Assembly: GCA_017562135.1 (NCBI GenBank)
Contig: QEYB01001046.1
Span: forward strand, 434,001-498,000
Reading direction: 5' to 3'
DNA: 64,000 bases
Origin: Dipylidium caninum
Lineage: Eukaryota > Platyhelminthes > Cestoda > Cyclophyllidea > Dipylidiidae
Made by a program: the position numbers and the translations under genes
Shown here: positions 46,701 to 59,937 of the stretch, piece after piece
How the letters are laid out: the number at the start of each line of letters is the position of its first letter
Position numbering within the stretch: the stretch's first letter is position 1
Notes under the pieces: model-generated
What the model saw: only the letters and a program-made list of their open reading frames with translations
Databases searched by the model: none
Told to the model about the DNA's origin: nothing

Positions 46701-49700
46701 TTTATTAGTATCCTTCAGATTTCTCGGAGAGAACGTCTCGATTTAACGCTTTATTAGCACCTAAGTCGACTTCAAACAACCATTCCTTTCTTTTGTGACT
46801 GTTAAAATGTTCGTTCCGGGGAGAACCGTGACAATAATAAACTGTAAACCGGAGATTTCTAATCTTGCCTTTTGCAAGATTCAGAATTCAATTTTCTTAA
46901 CTTTTGTCAGCTACTGAATGAGGAATCTCAGTAGCTTGTCCAGAAAGTGTGGTACACTGGACTTTTTTTTACCATTTGCTGCACCTATTACTATTAAGTA
47001 AGGGAGAATATATGTAAACCTTGAATTTAACCTTAGGTGAAAGAGTCATCCTCTTCTTCACCTTGTAGGAGCACTATCTGTCAAGTCTCATGCCTTTCCA
47101 CCGCGATATATCCCCATTCCGTGTGAGTGTTTGGCTGCTTACTGTCTACTAGGTGCAACCGTGGAGCCTCCACTATGCAGATTTCTCGACCCCGCTCCTT
47201 GTTCAATGATTTCGCTTAGACATTATACGATTTACGCCTTTACTCTTCAGTGTGTTCCCGAGCTGAACCGCTTCAACATGGACGAGTTTTTCCGCATTCT
47301 CGAGACGGCGGGTCCACGACTCACTTGTGACGTCAAGGGCAACTGGGTCGGCCTCTACAAGTGCGTTAGATACATTTTGATCGCCTGATGAGATCTTTCT
47401 CTGGTGGCATGCTGTCGTTGCACAGTGGCCGATGAGCATTCGGTGCTTTGTAATGTCTCCTATCAGGCAGGTACCGAATAAACCGTCTTTTGAACAGTGA
47501 TGATCTCTCAGCTCAACTAGTTTAGCCGTCATGGTTAAACACTATTCGGCAGGCAGGTACAATAGAAAATCGTCTTGTTTATTTGCATGAGGTCCTATGA
47601 AGCCCCTTAAGGACTAGTTCAAGTTTAACAATCAGGTTGATGCTAGCATCGCTGTCCTTTGATCAATCTGACTTGTTGCGATGATTCATTCGAGGGGTCT
47701 GTTCAACAATTGTCGGAAAGACTAGTGCACTTTTCACCCACGATAGCCCCGGATGACCACGTCGGTCCCGTAGTTTAATTGTCTCTCTATTCTGTGCAAT
47801 TTACTCAAACCTTTTTACCATTTCATAAGTTTTATGAGATTCTGCACCTGCCCTTTGGGCTCTTGAACACTCTGGGTTTACGGATGGTGATCCTATCTGT
47901 CATATCACCGAGATCGTCGCTGATTGAATAGTTGGGATGTGTATATTGGCAGGCAAACCTTGAGATGACCTTAACTGTGTCCTTTAAGTAACGAAAGGCG
48001 AGACTTCGTGACTAAAGCCTCGATTCCTTCAGCATTTCTGCCGGTTCGGAAACGAAGCTTTTGTGGTGGAAGACTTGTGACCTTATTTGTTGCCTTTTTT
48101 CCAGATCCTTTTTCTCCGGCCCCCACTTCATCCACTGGTTGAGTCATCGAGAGAAGGAAATTCGCGAAAAGCTACATTCCCTTCATGTGGACGCAATTCT
48201 GAGGGCGAATTTTGACCTCTGGGTTGAGCAACGGTCGGAGGTCGAAATCGTCGATATGATAATTCAGCTTAATCAACTGGCAGTGAGTGGAGCCTCATTG
48301 CTCTAACTCATTATTAATTCATCTTTGCCGTTGTTTTCCGGTACTCCACGATTTTTTGCTTTCTATCGTGTTTCGGCCAGGCGTTTTTTTCCACTGATAT
48401 CGGAAACTGAGAAGTTCGCCGGTTGAGTTATTTTGCATAATTGGACTTTGTTTTCTAGAGTAGCAGGAACCTTCATACTTCATCAACTGGAATACAGAAG
48501 AAATTGAGAGCATATTTAAACTTTTAAATTTGCCTCACTGTAACCACGATTCCTTGATAGAAAATCTTGGGTTTCATGGCAGGCTTGTCAGATGTCACAA
48601 GCTATTGACTATGGGCAGAGGTGGTCAGCGTGGACATCAAGTTAATTTTGAAGCATTTTATGTGTACGATGTTTGCCCCTACACTACTTATCAACACTCT
48701 TGTAAAAAGTAGTCTCTCAAAAGTGCCGTTGTCTACTGTTATGTGAAAAGCTTTTCGCATTATTTTTAATATCAAACTTAAATGTCTTTAATAGGTTGTC
48801 GTACTATGTGGTTGGGAACCATAAAACAGGCGTTGAATATGAGTAGAAAACAAAGAGCCCAATTTACATTCAGTCGAAATAATTCACCACTGGCATCGAC
48901 GACTTTCTGCCAACGATTGCGCAAGTCACATATGCCTTTTTTAAAAATGCTTTGTTCTTTTTGTCCCAAAAATATATCGTAATGACGAGGAAGATAATAA
49001 TCGGCCGTTGAAATATCAGGTGAATGTGGAAGATGTAGCAAAATCTCATATTTTAAGGAAGTGAGTTAATTTGTTAACAGTAATTAAAGCTCCACTCGGT
49101 CGTCGTGCGTTGTCAGCACGCAATAGAACTGCGTCGAGCCGATTGAGCACTGCTAGTTGTTTTTTTCTTTATAAGTTTCCTCGCACGCATCACACCAATT
49201 TCATCTCAGTGGAGCTCCGATCCTGTTATGCTTTCGTCTGGTTGTATTGGGGGAGAGAATAATGGCTGATCGTTCCTTGGCGATTCCACCATAAATGCTA
49301 ACCATAATTTTCGGTTTTTTAATGAGATTTCGGCCTTGGGGGTGTCTGCCTTGGGACACATTCTTATCTACACATTTGTCCGATCCTTTTCGACTATCAT
49401 GCGAAATGCACTTTTCCTCACAAGTGACGACTTGGTGCACAAACGGCGGCGATTGTGTATTTCGAAGGAAGCAAGGAAGATGCCAGCTTGCTCTTGCGGT
49501 TGCTGGATCACTCGCAGTTGCAGCAGTTCTTACTGCCGGCACATATGAGTCCACTTTCCTTTCTTTCTCCTTTATCGTACGGAGATGTTTCAACACCGCC
49601 GTAGCCGTAGGGATGGCCAGCTCCTAAGTTAGACCCAACATGACGAATTGTTGTGCGTGTGGATCGGATTCCACAGTCATTGTCTTTAATTCCTCCTTCT

Positions 49701-50753
49701 CCTCATCCTCCGCTGCACAAGTGACGATTTGGTGTAAGAACGACGGCATCGTGTAATGCGAAGGAAGCAAGGAAGAATCGCACTTGCTCTTGCGGTCGGC
49801 AGATCATCTGCAGTTGCGTCAGTTCGTACGGCCAGCACATATGTGTCCAAGCATTTTCTTTCTCCTTTATAGCTGGAGAAGTTTCAACACGGCCGTGGCT
49901 GCATGTGTGGCTGGTTTCAAGTTTATGCTCCAGTTCACGAATAGTTGCGTGGCGACCGGATTCCACGTTCGTGTTTAATTCTTCCCGAAGGTTCGTCTAC
50001 AGTGCTCAAATTGAAGAAGCGAAGTGCTTAGAACCACAATCGGGTATCTTTTCCATTAGTGGATCCATCTTCGAATTTTCGAACTGGTACCAGGAAAGCG
50101 GATGTAAATCGTGTTTTGTTTCCACCTGGTTTCGGCGAGAAATAAAATTAAAAGGGCTACAAACACGGGAAATTTTTACAGATTGAGGAAGAAGAACACC
50201 TTGAAAATTTCTGAATAAGAACGTCGAACGCACCTTCCAGTGTATCTCTCTCAGTCGTAGCTGAGGAGGGAATAAACAAAAACCCTGGTCTCAGTTTCCA
50301 AACTAATAATTTAATACCGAGGACCCATCTCTGGCATGGAACGAGATTCAAACGGCTAATGTTGAGGCAATTGGCCTGACGGTCTGAACTATGCCAATTT
50401 CTTTCCCCATTTACCAGTGCTGGATACACACAGTAGCCGCAAGAATAATGACATTTAACATGCCCCACTCCGTCGCCCCACATTTAGCCACTTATTCCTC
50501 CAAATCAAGAGGTATTAACCCGAAATGTGCGCCACATCTATTGCATGAAAAATCCATTTTTGCAGATTTTAATCTTTTCTTTTCATTACTTCGGGCGACA
50601 CAGTTGACGCATAAGCATGCCGACTGCCGGGTCGAGGGCATTCGTCGACAAATTGAAGTCCTACTTAGCTGCCTGCCCGAGGATTTGCGTCAGGTGGTCA
50701 GTCGCAGCAGCACCGGAACCGGAGCGGCTGTCAGCGTGAACGGCCGCGGCTAA
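40749..50753 (+). CDS. DENND6: DENN domain protein DENND6 (FAM116), Rab GEF
   Basis: Guanine-nucleotide exchange factor; mammalian DENND6A activates RAB14 on recycling endosomes. Thirteen exons: 40749-41040, 41082-41152, 41187-41292, 41362-41669, 43924-44037, 44549-44706, 45855-45943, 46013-46140, 46263-46352, 47069-47122, 47251-47360, 48105-48282, 50604-50753. All phases agree and total 615 residues, against about 600 in human. Family blocks in order: VCVVNFDVDFGQKLE, YMAFPDSHS, FGYVFFNQEKDVTQKR, DIDSWPAP, RLWEMV, PLLVMAPNPDQ, DYRPFFTIYDTEFK, VILGVTNPFFSKALNHWP, GLYSRYKPFLKRD, SFLIPL, YLSSLMPF, KGNWVGLYK and LPEDLRQVV. The first junction could also use a donor 12 bases later (exon end 41052). 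The start of exon 5 is less certain (an earlier acceptor at 43834 is possible). The last residues are a Ser/Gly-rich tail. Introns 5, 6 and 12 hold transposon or duplicated material. Confidence 0.93.
41670..43923 (+). other. Fourth intron of DENND6
   Basis: A 2254-base AT-rich intron with donor gtaagt. The longest open frame (43470-43754) has no recognisable motif. I see no repeat array, transposase or RNA gene in it. Confidence 0.65.
44119..44301 (-). mobile_element. Weak LINE endonuclease relic
   Basis: Inside the fifth DENND6 intron the minus strand reads YRLIRPHHSEDTSKRAYGG followed by ILIAVFNSS. This resembles the apurinic-endonuclease block of jockey/CR1-type LINEs (a pattern like FR-DR---TS-RGGGVLIAV). 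Only about 30 residues match and no flanking element ends are visible. The assignment rests on remembered family patterns. Confidence 0.35.
45084..45426 (-). pseudogene. ClC chloride channel C-terminal CBS exon, nested antisense
   Basis: Within the sixth DENND6 intron the minus strand carries an intact frame of about 113 codons that matches the end of ClC-3/4/5-type chloride/proton exchangers: SQSIVCFTDRTPLL, then IINLSPTTLTQATP, IFDLFRSLGLRQVLVTHHG and GIITKRDVL. This is the linker to and whole of the second CBS domain. It begins after a good acceptor (cgttttccacttctag) and ends in TGA at 45084-45086, about 23 codons after the conserved part. No other ClC exon was seen in the neighbouring introns. 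It is most likely a duplicated terminal exon or partial gene copy. A nested gene with distant exons, or exon supply to an antisense transcript, remains possible. The absence of stops suggests a recent event or selection. Confidence 0.75.
48782..49986 (-). mobile_element. Degraded mariner-family transposase
   Basis: In the last DENND6 intron, antisense to the gene, broken frames carry successive mariner transposase blocks. These are HATIRELEHKLETSHTC and WPYELTQLQ (N-terminal DNA-binding part), FVHQVVTCEEKCISHDS (first catalytic Asp region, normally TGDE, here CEEK), LPHSPDISTADYYL (the PHSPDL-DYHLF block with the last catalytic Asp) and NRWQKVVDASGELF (C-terminus). Several frameshifts and the altered catalytic block mean it cannot encode a working enzyme. 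The middle is disturbed by an internal tandem duplication. Terminal inverted repeats were not identified. Confidence 0.85.
49419..49986. repeat. Tandem duplication inside the mariner relic
   Basis: Two diverged direct copies, about 49419-49692 and 49716-49986, are offset by about 297 bases. Shared landmarks include caagtgacga-ttggtg, cgaaggaagcaaggaaga, cttgctcttgcgg, cagcacatatg-gtcca and cggattccac. The unit covers the transposase part around the WPHELT block, so this part of the element is present twice in the same orientation. Confidence 0.8.
50333..50395 (-). other. Possible tRNA-derived SINE or tRNA pseudogene fragment
   Basis: Read on the minus strand, the 63 bases start GGCATAG and end CCATGCC, with five perfectly pairing terminal bases. 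They hold a tRNA-like TAGTTCAGACCG start (A-box-like), an AGGC-CAATT-GCCT stem-loop near the middle and GTTTGAATC (a weak B-box). A complete cloverleaf cannot be drawn, so it is not a functional tRNA. It lies in the same intron as the mariner relic. Confidence 0.25.
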
Positions 50754-51724
50754 CTCTCCTGCCCCTCTGTAAATGTGCACTCACACCTCTCACTCTTCTT
50801 GTATCCCATTTTTTTACATGAATTTTGACTTGGGATTCCTTTATACACTCCGCAAGTGAATGTTTCTTCTCACGCAATCACTATTTGTTAGACAACAGGG
50901 CGTTAGAGGACAAAACGACGCTACTACTGACTGCCTTCGTAGTAGTACGGGCGTACAAATAAGCTTTAGTGCTAAGTATTAAGCTTTTTTATCCTCCGCA
51001 TATTTTAAAGTCCATCGCGTAAAACTTGGAATTCGCATTACTATTGCCTCAACGAAGAAGAGACACGTTCTATTTTAATTATGGCCCCAGTCGCCACAAT
51101 TCTCGGGCCAGTTTAACAGCTTTCCAAAAAGAAGTTCCAGATTCTACTGCAGCACGGCCAACGCAAATTATGACTTGAAGGTGCCATTGTGTGCGGAAAA
51201 TAGGGAGGAGGCAGTCTGAAGATGCAACCCAACCTCCCAAACAGTCATCTCAACACAGACGGGTAAGACAGATTTGTTTTTTTCATCCGTAGCATAAGGC
51301 ACTACAGGGAAATGCATTTTCCGTAATATTTACTAAAAAAATACACAATAGCTTACATCGATGTAAAAGGATTAGAGTGCAGGACATGCATGAACACTCA
51401 CACATTCGCTCTCGTCATATCTATAATGCAGATAAAAGGGGGGGGGGCGAGGGGGGACGAGAGGAGGGGACAAATTTGGGCCTGAGAAGACGGAAGATTG
51501 CACCAGTACAGCGAGAGCGGCAGTTTTCACATGCCGTTGTCGTGGCTTTCTACGAAGAGACGACGAAGGGTGAGTAAATAAGCGAGTCACGCACAATCCG
51601 TACTGTAGCGATTATGACATGGCTTTAATGACAGCTCAGGTGAACAAATGCCCAGTGAATAGCATCCAATTTAAGAGGAAAAAGCCAAGCCGCACAAAAT
51701 ACCTGCTATGGGCAGTAGGACAGG
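50754..51724. other. Convergent intergenic region DENND6/PAN3
   Basis: Contains the 3' UTRs of both convergent genes. No further gene is seen. A ten-base G run at 51438-51447, in a purine-rich tract up to about 51475, is the only low-complexity feature. No perfect AATAAA was clearly assigned to either gene. Confidence 0.6.
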
Positions 51725-54700
51725 CTACGAGACCTCAGAAGTGGGCTCCTCCCTAAGCTGCTGTTGTTCCCGCTGCAGATTCTGAGCCATTTGCTGTTCA
51801 AACACACTTCTTCGACAGTCCTCAACCAGGTGGCTAAAACTCTTATCCAACCAATCTCGAATTTCTGCGTATGTTACGATTATTGCCTTCTCGCCCTTTC
51901 GACTGACCAGACACACGCGTTCTCCTGACGCGGCTTCAACCTGGAAGGAAAGCGACGGAACGTTGAGGGTAGTGGCAGGTAAAGTAAAAGGTGGAAGCGT
52001 GAGACAACCTTGTTAAGGGCAGTGACGATGTGCGCGAGGTCCAAATACGGTGCACCATTGTGGTCGACTTGGTGGAACACATAATCACGGAACAGTTTTA
52101 ACATGTACCTGTCGTCAGTCTCGGACCACTCTGGATCGTGGTGTCGGGAAGCCCTTGTGCTAAACACAGACAATTATCATCACACAGTAAAGGCGGCGTT
52201 TGTTCCAGGCGACGACATCAAGCTGGACAGAGATGAAGACTTACTCCTGTCGTTCAATTACGGAATTCAATTTACAAATCAAACGGAAGAGCCGGCCATT
52301 CGCGACCTCCTTGCGTGGAAAAATATAATGAGTATACGCCAACAACCCCATTTTAATGTGCAGGAAAAATAACAAACATTCAAGGCATGGCGTTCCAGGT
52401 GTCTTGCGAGGGTGTCAGCCGCATCCAAATTATCATAGACATGGTCAGCTGTTGCCAACACCAGAGCATCCACGGTGTTTATGGAGCCTGATAGAAGGTC
52501 CCTAATAAGATTACGCAGTTCTTGGCTAACAGCGCGATCCAAGAGAGAAAGGTACTCTGCGGGCTTCTAAAAAAAAGAATATGGATTTAGAGAGAAAAAA
52601 AAAACTAATTTGGCCTATTTACAGTTCCTCTAATTTAAACATGTGAGAGACATTTGCGGCCGCCCACCGTCTGGCCCACGTAGTGATACAAGTTTGCTTT
52701 CCTCATTTGGTTGATAGGGCTTCCCATTGGTAGCCGAGTAAATTCATGTTTCAAACAACAAAGGGGAATATCAGAGCCCCCTTTCCTCAAAAGCTGAGAA
52801 AATTAGGTCTATGAAACTTACAATAATAGTTTTCGGAACCATGCCAACTAGCTCGGATCTGCGTAATTTTTTGTAATACAGGTGGGCCAGAGGGGGAAAA
52901 TAAAGCCGCCCAGTACAAAATGCTCGGAACGATCCATGGTGAAAGAAATGTCCTAGGATAATGACGCACGGACTTGACATCTTACTTTTGACAAAGCATG
53001 GATAACCCAGGTGTAAGAGCTAAACATCATTAAAACTGGGACTAGAAAAAGCAAGCGACGTAAAACGGAATCATAAAATACTTTTAGGTCAATGTTTTGA
53101 CAAAATCAGATTGCGATATTTTACATAAGGTTCGTCAGCTGCAAACAATACTTAACAGATGAAACGAAATAAAAAGGGTTTGGAGGAAATCCACTTTTGC
53201 AAACAACAATTACACCACAATCACTGAGTTAGTAAGGAAGAATCACACAATTTTCGCTTGCTTGCTCATATTGAATTTATTCCCATAATTTTTTGAGATG
53301 AACTATAAGCTAATAACAAAAAAACTTTAGGGGAGTCATAGAAAAGGACGCTTGATTTGCTTAGACGAAAAGATTTGCGATTTTTCGATCTCTTTCGCCT
53401 TAGCTAACGAAGAGATCCAATGAATCTCTGATAAACTCCTAGTCGTCTGATCCCTCTGCCTCATTACACAAATTTCCACGTCAAAAGGCAACTAAGAGTG
53501 TCGAAAGAGGAAGATAAGTCCCTTCTAATGTGTACCGATATATACTTCTGAGGAAGGAAATTCAGGAAAAACATTAAGAGCACAAATGTTCAGAATATAT
53601 CGGTTTGATCAGTGGAGGGGAATTACCTCGAAGGCTAGACCCGTGCCTATGATGGTCCCAAGCATGATTTTGCCCAGCGCGATAAAGTCTTTCGTCTACA
53701 AATGAAAAAAATCCAAATCATGAATCCCCTTCCCTATATATGCGTACATACTGAGTGAAGGGAGCGAACTCACCTTACTTTCTGATGTTTGACTATCAAG
53801 TGCCGGATAATTTACGACATCTTTCAAACCAAAGCAATTTATGAACAACCTGTGGAAATTGCGTTGAGTAGATACGCCATAGCACAATGTATTTTTTAGG
53901 GAAAAGTGGACCGTTTTACCTTGTGCCATCCTGAATGAGGATTTTGCTGGGATCGAGAACATTGACACTCCGGTGAAAGTTTTTATGTGCGAAACGGATA
54001 GCCTGAGTCAGCTGTACCAACAATAACCAAGCCGTCCGTTCCTGTAACATATCCGTGAAGGTGACGCGGTCTGCAATAGGGTAAGTAGGAATGGATTTTC
54101 GTTACAACGTGAAGTAACACTTTAATCAAACGAATTTCAAACATGTCAAGCGATACGGTGAAGCTTACCAGGGGATTTGGAATGTTCTAGCATAAAGAGA
54201 GTCCAGAGGGTGCGCGCACAAGGAAGGAATTCGTAAGTGAAAAGCACAGCTGTAACGCATTCAAAACAATATATAGTTGAAAGACCAAAAACCGACATTA
54301 AATACGGTGTTTAAAACAGGAGAACTTGCAGTTATCCCCAAATTCTTGCACAGGAACGACATCTTGAAGCCGAAGCACAGAAGAATCCTTGGCTTCGCCC
54401 AACTCGTTAGCCAGAAAGTAGGCGTCTCGTGAAATGGTCTTCGACGGATCAAGAATGACCCGGCGAAGTACTACATGGGTACAGAGGCGTGGACACCAAG
54501 CTCTGAAGCACTGAGTCGGAAGTCCCAGCGCTTGAGAAGGAAGCACGGAGTTTTCTATTGGCGAGGCAGACGTATAGGGACCCAGTTTTTGCGGAAATTC
54601 TTTAAGGAAATGTTGGGGAGTGATGAAAATATCCCTCATGGTAAAACGTAAGACGATGTTCCTCCGAGTGGTAACAAAATGTGAAATGAATGTTTAGCAA

Positions 54701-56433
54701 ACTAATAATATTAGGTACTTGGAGAAAAAAATCTTTTAAACATGCAACGCCCAGATTTCAAAACCTTGTGCATATGACCATAGTCAAACCTTTTAGCCCC
54801 GTAGCAGAAAGTGGCATCGAATTAAATAATCGGGGCTCTACCGTGGCACGAAGTTTGTCACAGGCACACTAACAGCCTGGTTTGTGTGACGCCTCGATTT
54901 ATTATGCATGTCCCAGCCACTAACAGCCGGCGCAGCCAAACAAGGGTAATGAAGTACATTGGGTACAATGGAAAATATAGAAACAGCAAAGGTGTACACG
55001 TCCACTTTTAATGAAAGTGAGCAAATAAGACGCTAATTAATCGCTTTCAGTGCTCTTAAGGAGATGTCTCATTCAAATCTTAACCGACTAACAGTACGAA
55101 ATTAAAATGTGCTATCAATAATGCTAATTTCAGGGAAAGTGGTTTGATGACCCAGGAAAAAACGATATGGAGATGACACAAATGAACTATATTTTGTACA
55201 AAAATATATGACGCCATTTTAACGTCAGTGAAAACGTTCAAAAAAATGTACTCACTAGTGTTCATTGGTGTTGAAGGGAGACACATTCGTACTTTGCTTT
55301 TGAGAGACTGGAACAAAACCGAAAACTCGATTTAAACAAAGTGGGTTGAAAAGTGCCAGGCGAGATCAGGAAACAGATACAATGATTATTTTTTGAGGTG
55401 AACAATTTTGATCGCGTTAAATGTCTGCCATCAATATGACCAAATCGAGGCCAGTTACAAGTTGTTTAATAAAAAACCATATAAAGAGATATCCATTACT
55501 GATTGCCAAAAACACCATCTTTTCTACTAAACTCTTTTGGTAGAGAGAATGGACGAACGAAATCGGCTTAAAATTAAAGCCACTAAGATCACTAGAAAAT
55601 ATCCAAAAAATTAAATCGCTACACCACAGCCAAAATGGAGGCTGTATTAATACAGAAACTTGAGAAATTACAATAATGATTTTTTTAGAACCAAAAATAT
55701 TACATGATGCAGCGCTTGATCCATGTATGTGATAGCAGTACCATCGGATGGAGCAGTTCTCATGAGATGATATCTTCCAGTTTTCAAGTGTTCAGAACCA
55801 TAAGCTGGAACAGGGGGATACATCACCCACCGAGAAGAGTCTTCCGACTGCGGATGAAGTGTGGGAGAGGTGGGCATCATAGTGTTAAAAGCCCCACCAA
55901 CGTCACACGATCCGGACATTGGCACCTTTGAAGGACCTGAAGCCTGTATTTCATTGAACCCCAGTGTTTCATTGACAAGAGGTAGTCGATGGTTGCCCCC
56001 AAGGGACTTCAACTCCTCTGCTGTTCGTGAAGATACGTACCGACCGGATATAAAATGGTCACTTAATTTAGGGTCAATGGCAACGGAGGGCTAAAAAAAG
56101 ATAAAAGATATAAAGAGCTTAAAGAAGAGAGTATAAATAATCCACCTATCAGCAGATAAGGTAGTAATCGGGGCATGAGGCTAAAGAGGCAGTTTTGGCG
56201 CATTCATCGTATAATTATAAGCTTACAACAGAAATATGAGACATAATTTTGTTCCTGTCAATCCAGTTGCTCATATCAAACGTATGGGACTGTTGATATG
56301 ACTGATTCGAGCTAAATTGGCGCGGGCGTACACCCCCGACCCTATGCGTTGGGATTGCGTTTTGATAAGGAGAATTCAAGTATGTGTTCGCCAGTGACAT
56401 GGAAATCGAGGCCACATCTATGTGCTCAGAATT
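51725..56433 (-). CDS. PAN3: PAN3, pseudokinase subunit of the PAN2-PAN3 deadenylase
   Basis: PAN3 recruits the PAN2 nuclease to poly(A) tails in the cytoplasm. Exons in transcript order: 56227-56433, 55704-56090, (one unresolved, perhaps 54842-54876), 54330-54634, 54169-54249, 53920-54070, 53774-53849, 53627-53695, 52378-52566, 52245-52309, 52009-52159 and 51725-51940 with TAG stop. Family blocks: [11 protein letters not shown] and [10 protein letters not shown] (kinase-like N-lobe without a catalytic lysine motif), [77 protein letters not shown] (coiled coil), [32 protein letters not shown] and LISR-like [19 protein letters not shown] (C-terminal knob that binds PAN2). One intron is GC-AG. 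The 5' end is open: no CCCH zinc finger or PAM2 motif was found, and without the unresolved exon the phases do not match between 55704 and 54634. Confidence 0.9.
52567..53626 (-). other. Intron within PAN3
   Basis: A 1060-base intron with donor gtaatt (minus strand) and acceptor ttttttttag. No recognisable coding or repeat feature is seen. Confidence 0.65.
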
Positions 56434-58533
56434 CTAAAACACAAGCAGCTTATATACTTAACAAAACTACGCTAGTATTTTGTGCATTGAAATTGAAACG
56501 TGGGTGTGGAATCATAGGCGAAATATTTCCTTGTGGAAAGTAGTTTGCCATAACGTTCCAATTTTGCTAACATGAACTAATAATAGTTGGTCAGACTTTG
56601 AACAATAGACGAAAACTTGTTAAACCAGCTGCGTACTTAACGAACACAAAGAACCGACACAACAGCCTCATTCAAAAGACATCGAATTGCAAGTGGGAAA
56701 TTTAAACAAGCACGAGATTCTATATGTCGATAACAAATTTAACAACTCAGTGTGTCTGAACAATTTGTTTCTATACATTCGTAGTTGGTACATGTCTTAG
56801 AAACTGTAGAAAGGGACGCGGCACGTGAAAAAATTTTCGTCACAGACTGGTAAAATCCCTGATTAAATGGCAAGTTAGTCTCATGCAAATGTGCATACAT
56901 CATTACTTCCTTTACAGCAAAAGCAACTACGTGCTTGTGATTTGTGGAAAAATCGCTATGAACCATACCTACAGCATCGTTCTTTCTATATTCGCTTGTT
57001 ATCTTTTGATTTATCTAAATCATAATCACTGGTGCTTCATAGATATTAACACTTTATCTTATGATTCTATGCTACGTTAAACATTTGTCTTACAGGTGTT
57101 TACATTATTTTGACAGTGGTCTTCTGACTAAGCTAGACATTTTGATCCATTGCCTTTCGCTTTAAAAAATTTTTCGTTAACGAAATAAATAACCTAGCAG
57201 TATCACCTATGCTGGTCCCTGATTCGATGGAAGAGTAATGCCTTCCAGTAAACCCACGTTTTGGCTTGTAATATCGACATCTCTGCATGCGTTTTGCGAG
57301 GTAATTCTTGACGCTACAAGTGTGTTTAAAAGCATCTGACTATGAATTACCCGAGCAGGCAACCAAATTTCTTATAATTTTTGCGGTTTGATCCTTGTAT
57401 AGAGCACCGACTTTGCTCTATAAACAAAGATTAGACGTACTTCTTTCATACACTGCTGACAACGGAACTCCCTTTTTGTTCTTCTTTGGATTCTTTTCTT
57501 TTATCTTAATCGCTAATTTGAATTGATTAGATCCAGCGTAACTGTACAAATATTCCCTTACATAATACCTTCAGCCTTCAAAAGCGGCACCTGATAACTG
57601 CGTGGGCCTTCTTTGTCGTGCTACTTATTTTTCTTTCACTGTAGAAATAATTCTGTAGCTATTTTATGTGTAACTATTAATATATCAGCCAGTCTTTGAA
57701 ATTCGAACAAAAGTTATGGATGATGGTGCTGCTCATGATGGCGAAATGCAAATGTTCCAGTGGTATGATGATCATTCAAGTATACAACAATGGGAGACCT
57801 TGAAATATGGAATGCGGTCCTAACACTTCCGCATATTTCGATAGGTGTCGCGAAAGTGTTTAAATTATTTCTGTTCGGCAGATGACTAAAAGCACATCAA
57901 TGTTAACTTTATCTAATGCGTTTGGTTTTTTAAGCGATTTGGAGGGAAATGCTTCTGCATGCGTAGGCTGGAAGAATCTGTGTACTCATTTTTAGGAATG
58001 AGGTGCTGCATTTCAAAACCATGCCATCCGAGTTCCCTATAAGTTTGTGAGTGAGGCCATTGCCGATATTTTTCTGTACTGTTAATGGTCATTAATTCGC
58101 TTTTTCTGGTGGAATTGTAGCCTACTGCTGACGGCAAACACTGTTCCAACTGTCATAGGCAACAATATTTTCGATGCATAAATTTACATATCGCGGATTA
58201 ATTTTGACGTCGACTAGAGGCATATAGTTAAATAGTTTGAAAAAGAACGATAATGCTATAGGTGATCTGTAAAAAATGCTTTAGTAAAGTTAAAGTATAG
58301 ATGGATATTAGCCAACCCCCTGATACGGAATGGCTTGGCTGCCGCATGGGAAACTGTGGAAAACCACGCCTCCAAATTCCTCCAAAGATATTACAGTAAA
58401 TAATTCGACGAGTAAAATATTTTATTTTAATAATGAGTAAGGAATAGGTTATCTCAACAGTAAAATACAAAACCAATAATTTAATAACAGTGCAAATGGC
58501 AATAGAAATAACTACAAATAGTTAGCGTAATTG
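56434..58533. other. Region between PAN3 5' part and beta-tubulin 3' end
   Basis: It should contain any upstream PAN3 exons and its promoter, plus the tubulin 3' UTR at the right edge. I could not recognise a further PAN3 exon. A minus-strand frame at 57913-58149 contains a short mariner-like stretch (INSTEKYRQ, RELGW) that is too weak to call. Confidence 0.5.
58421..58426 (-). terminator. Candidate polyadenylation signal of beta-tubulin
   Basis: On the minus strand AATAAA occurs about 108 bases after the tubulin stop codon, in an AT-rich context, at a typical position. Confidence 0.55.

Positions 58534-59937
<1,404 letters not shown>

Noticed and set aside
49201..49596. Minus-strand frame of 131 codons as an independent gene
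   Set aside because: It is part of the broken mariner transposase.
57913..58149. Minus-strand frame with INSTEKYRQ and RELGW
   Set aside because: Two short mariner-like words occur, but the conserved PHSPDL block and catalytic motifs are absent. Similarity is too weak to call.
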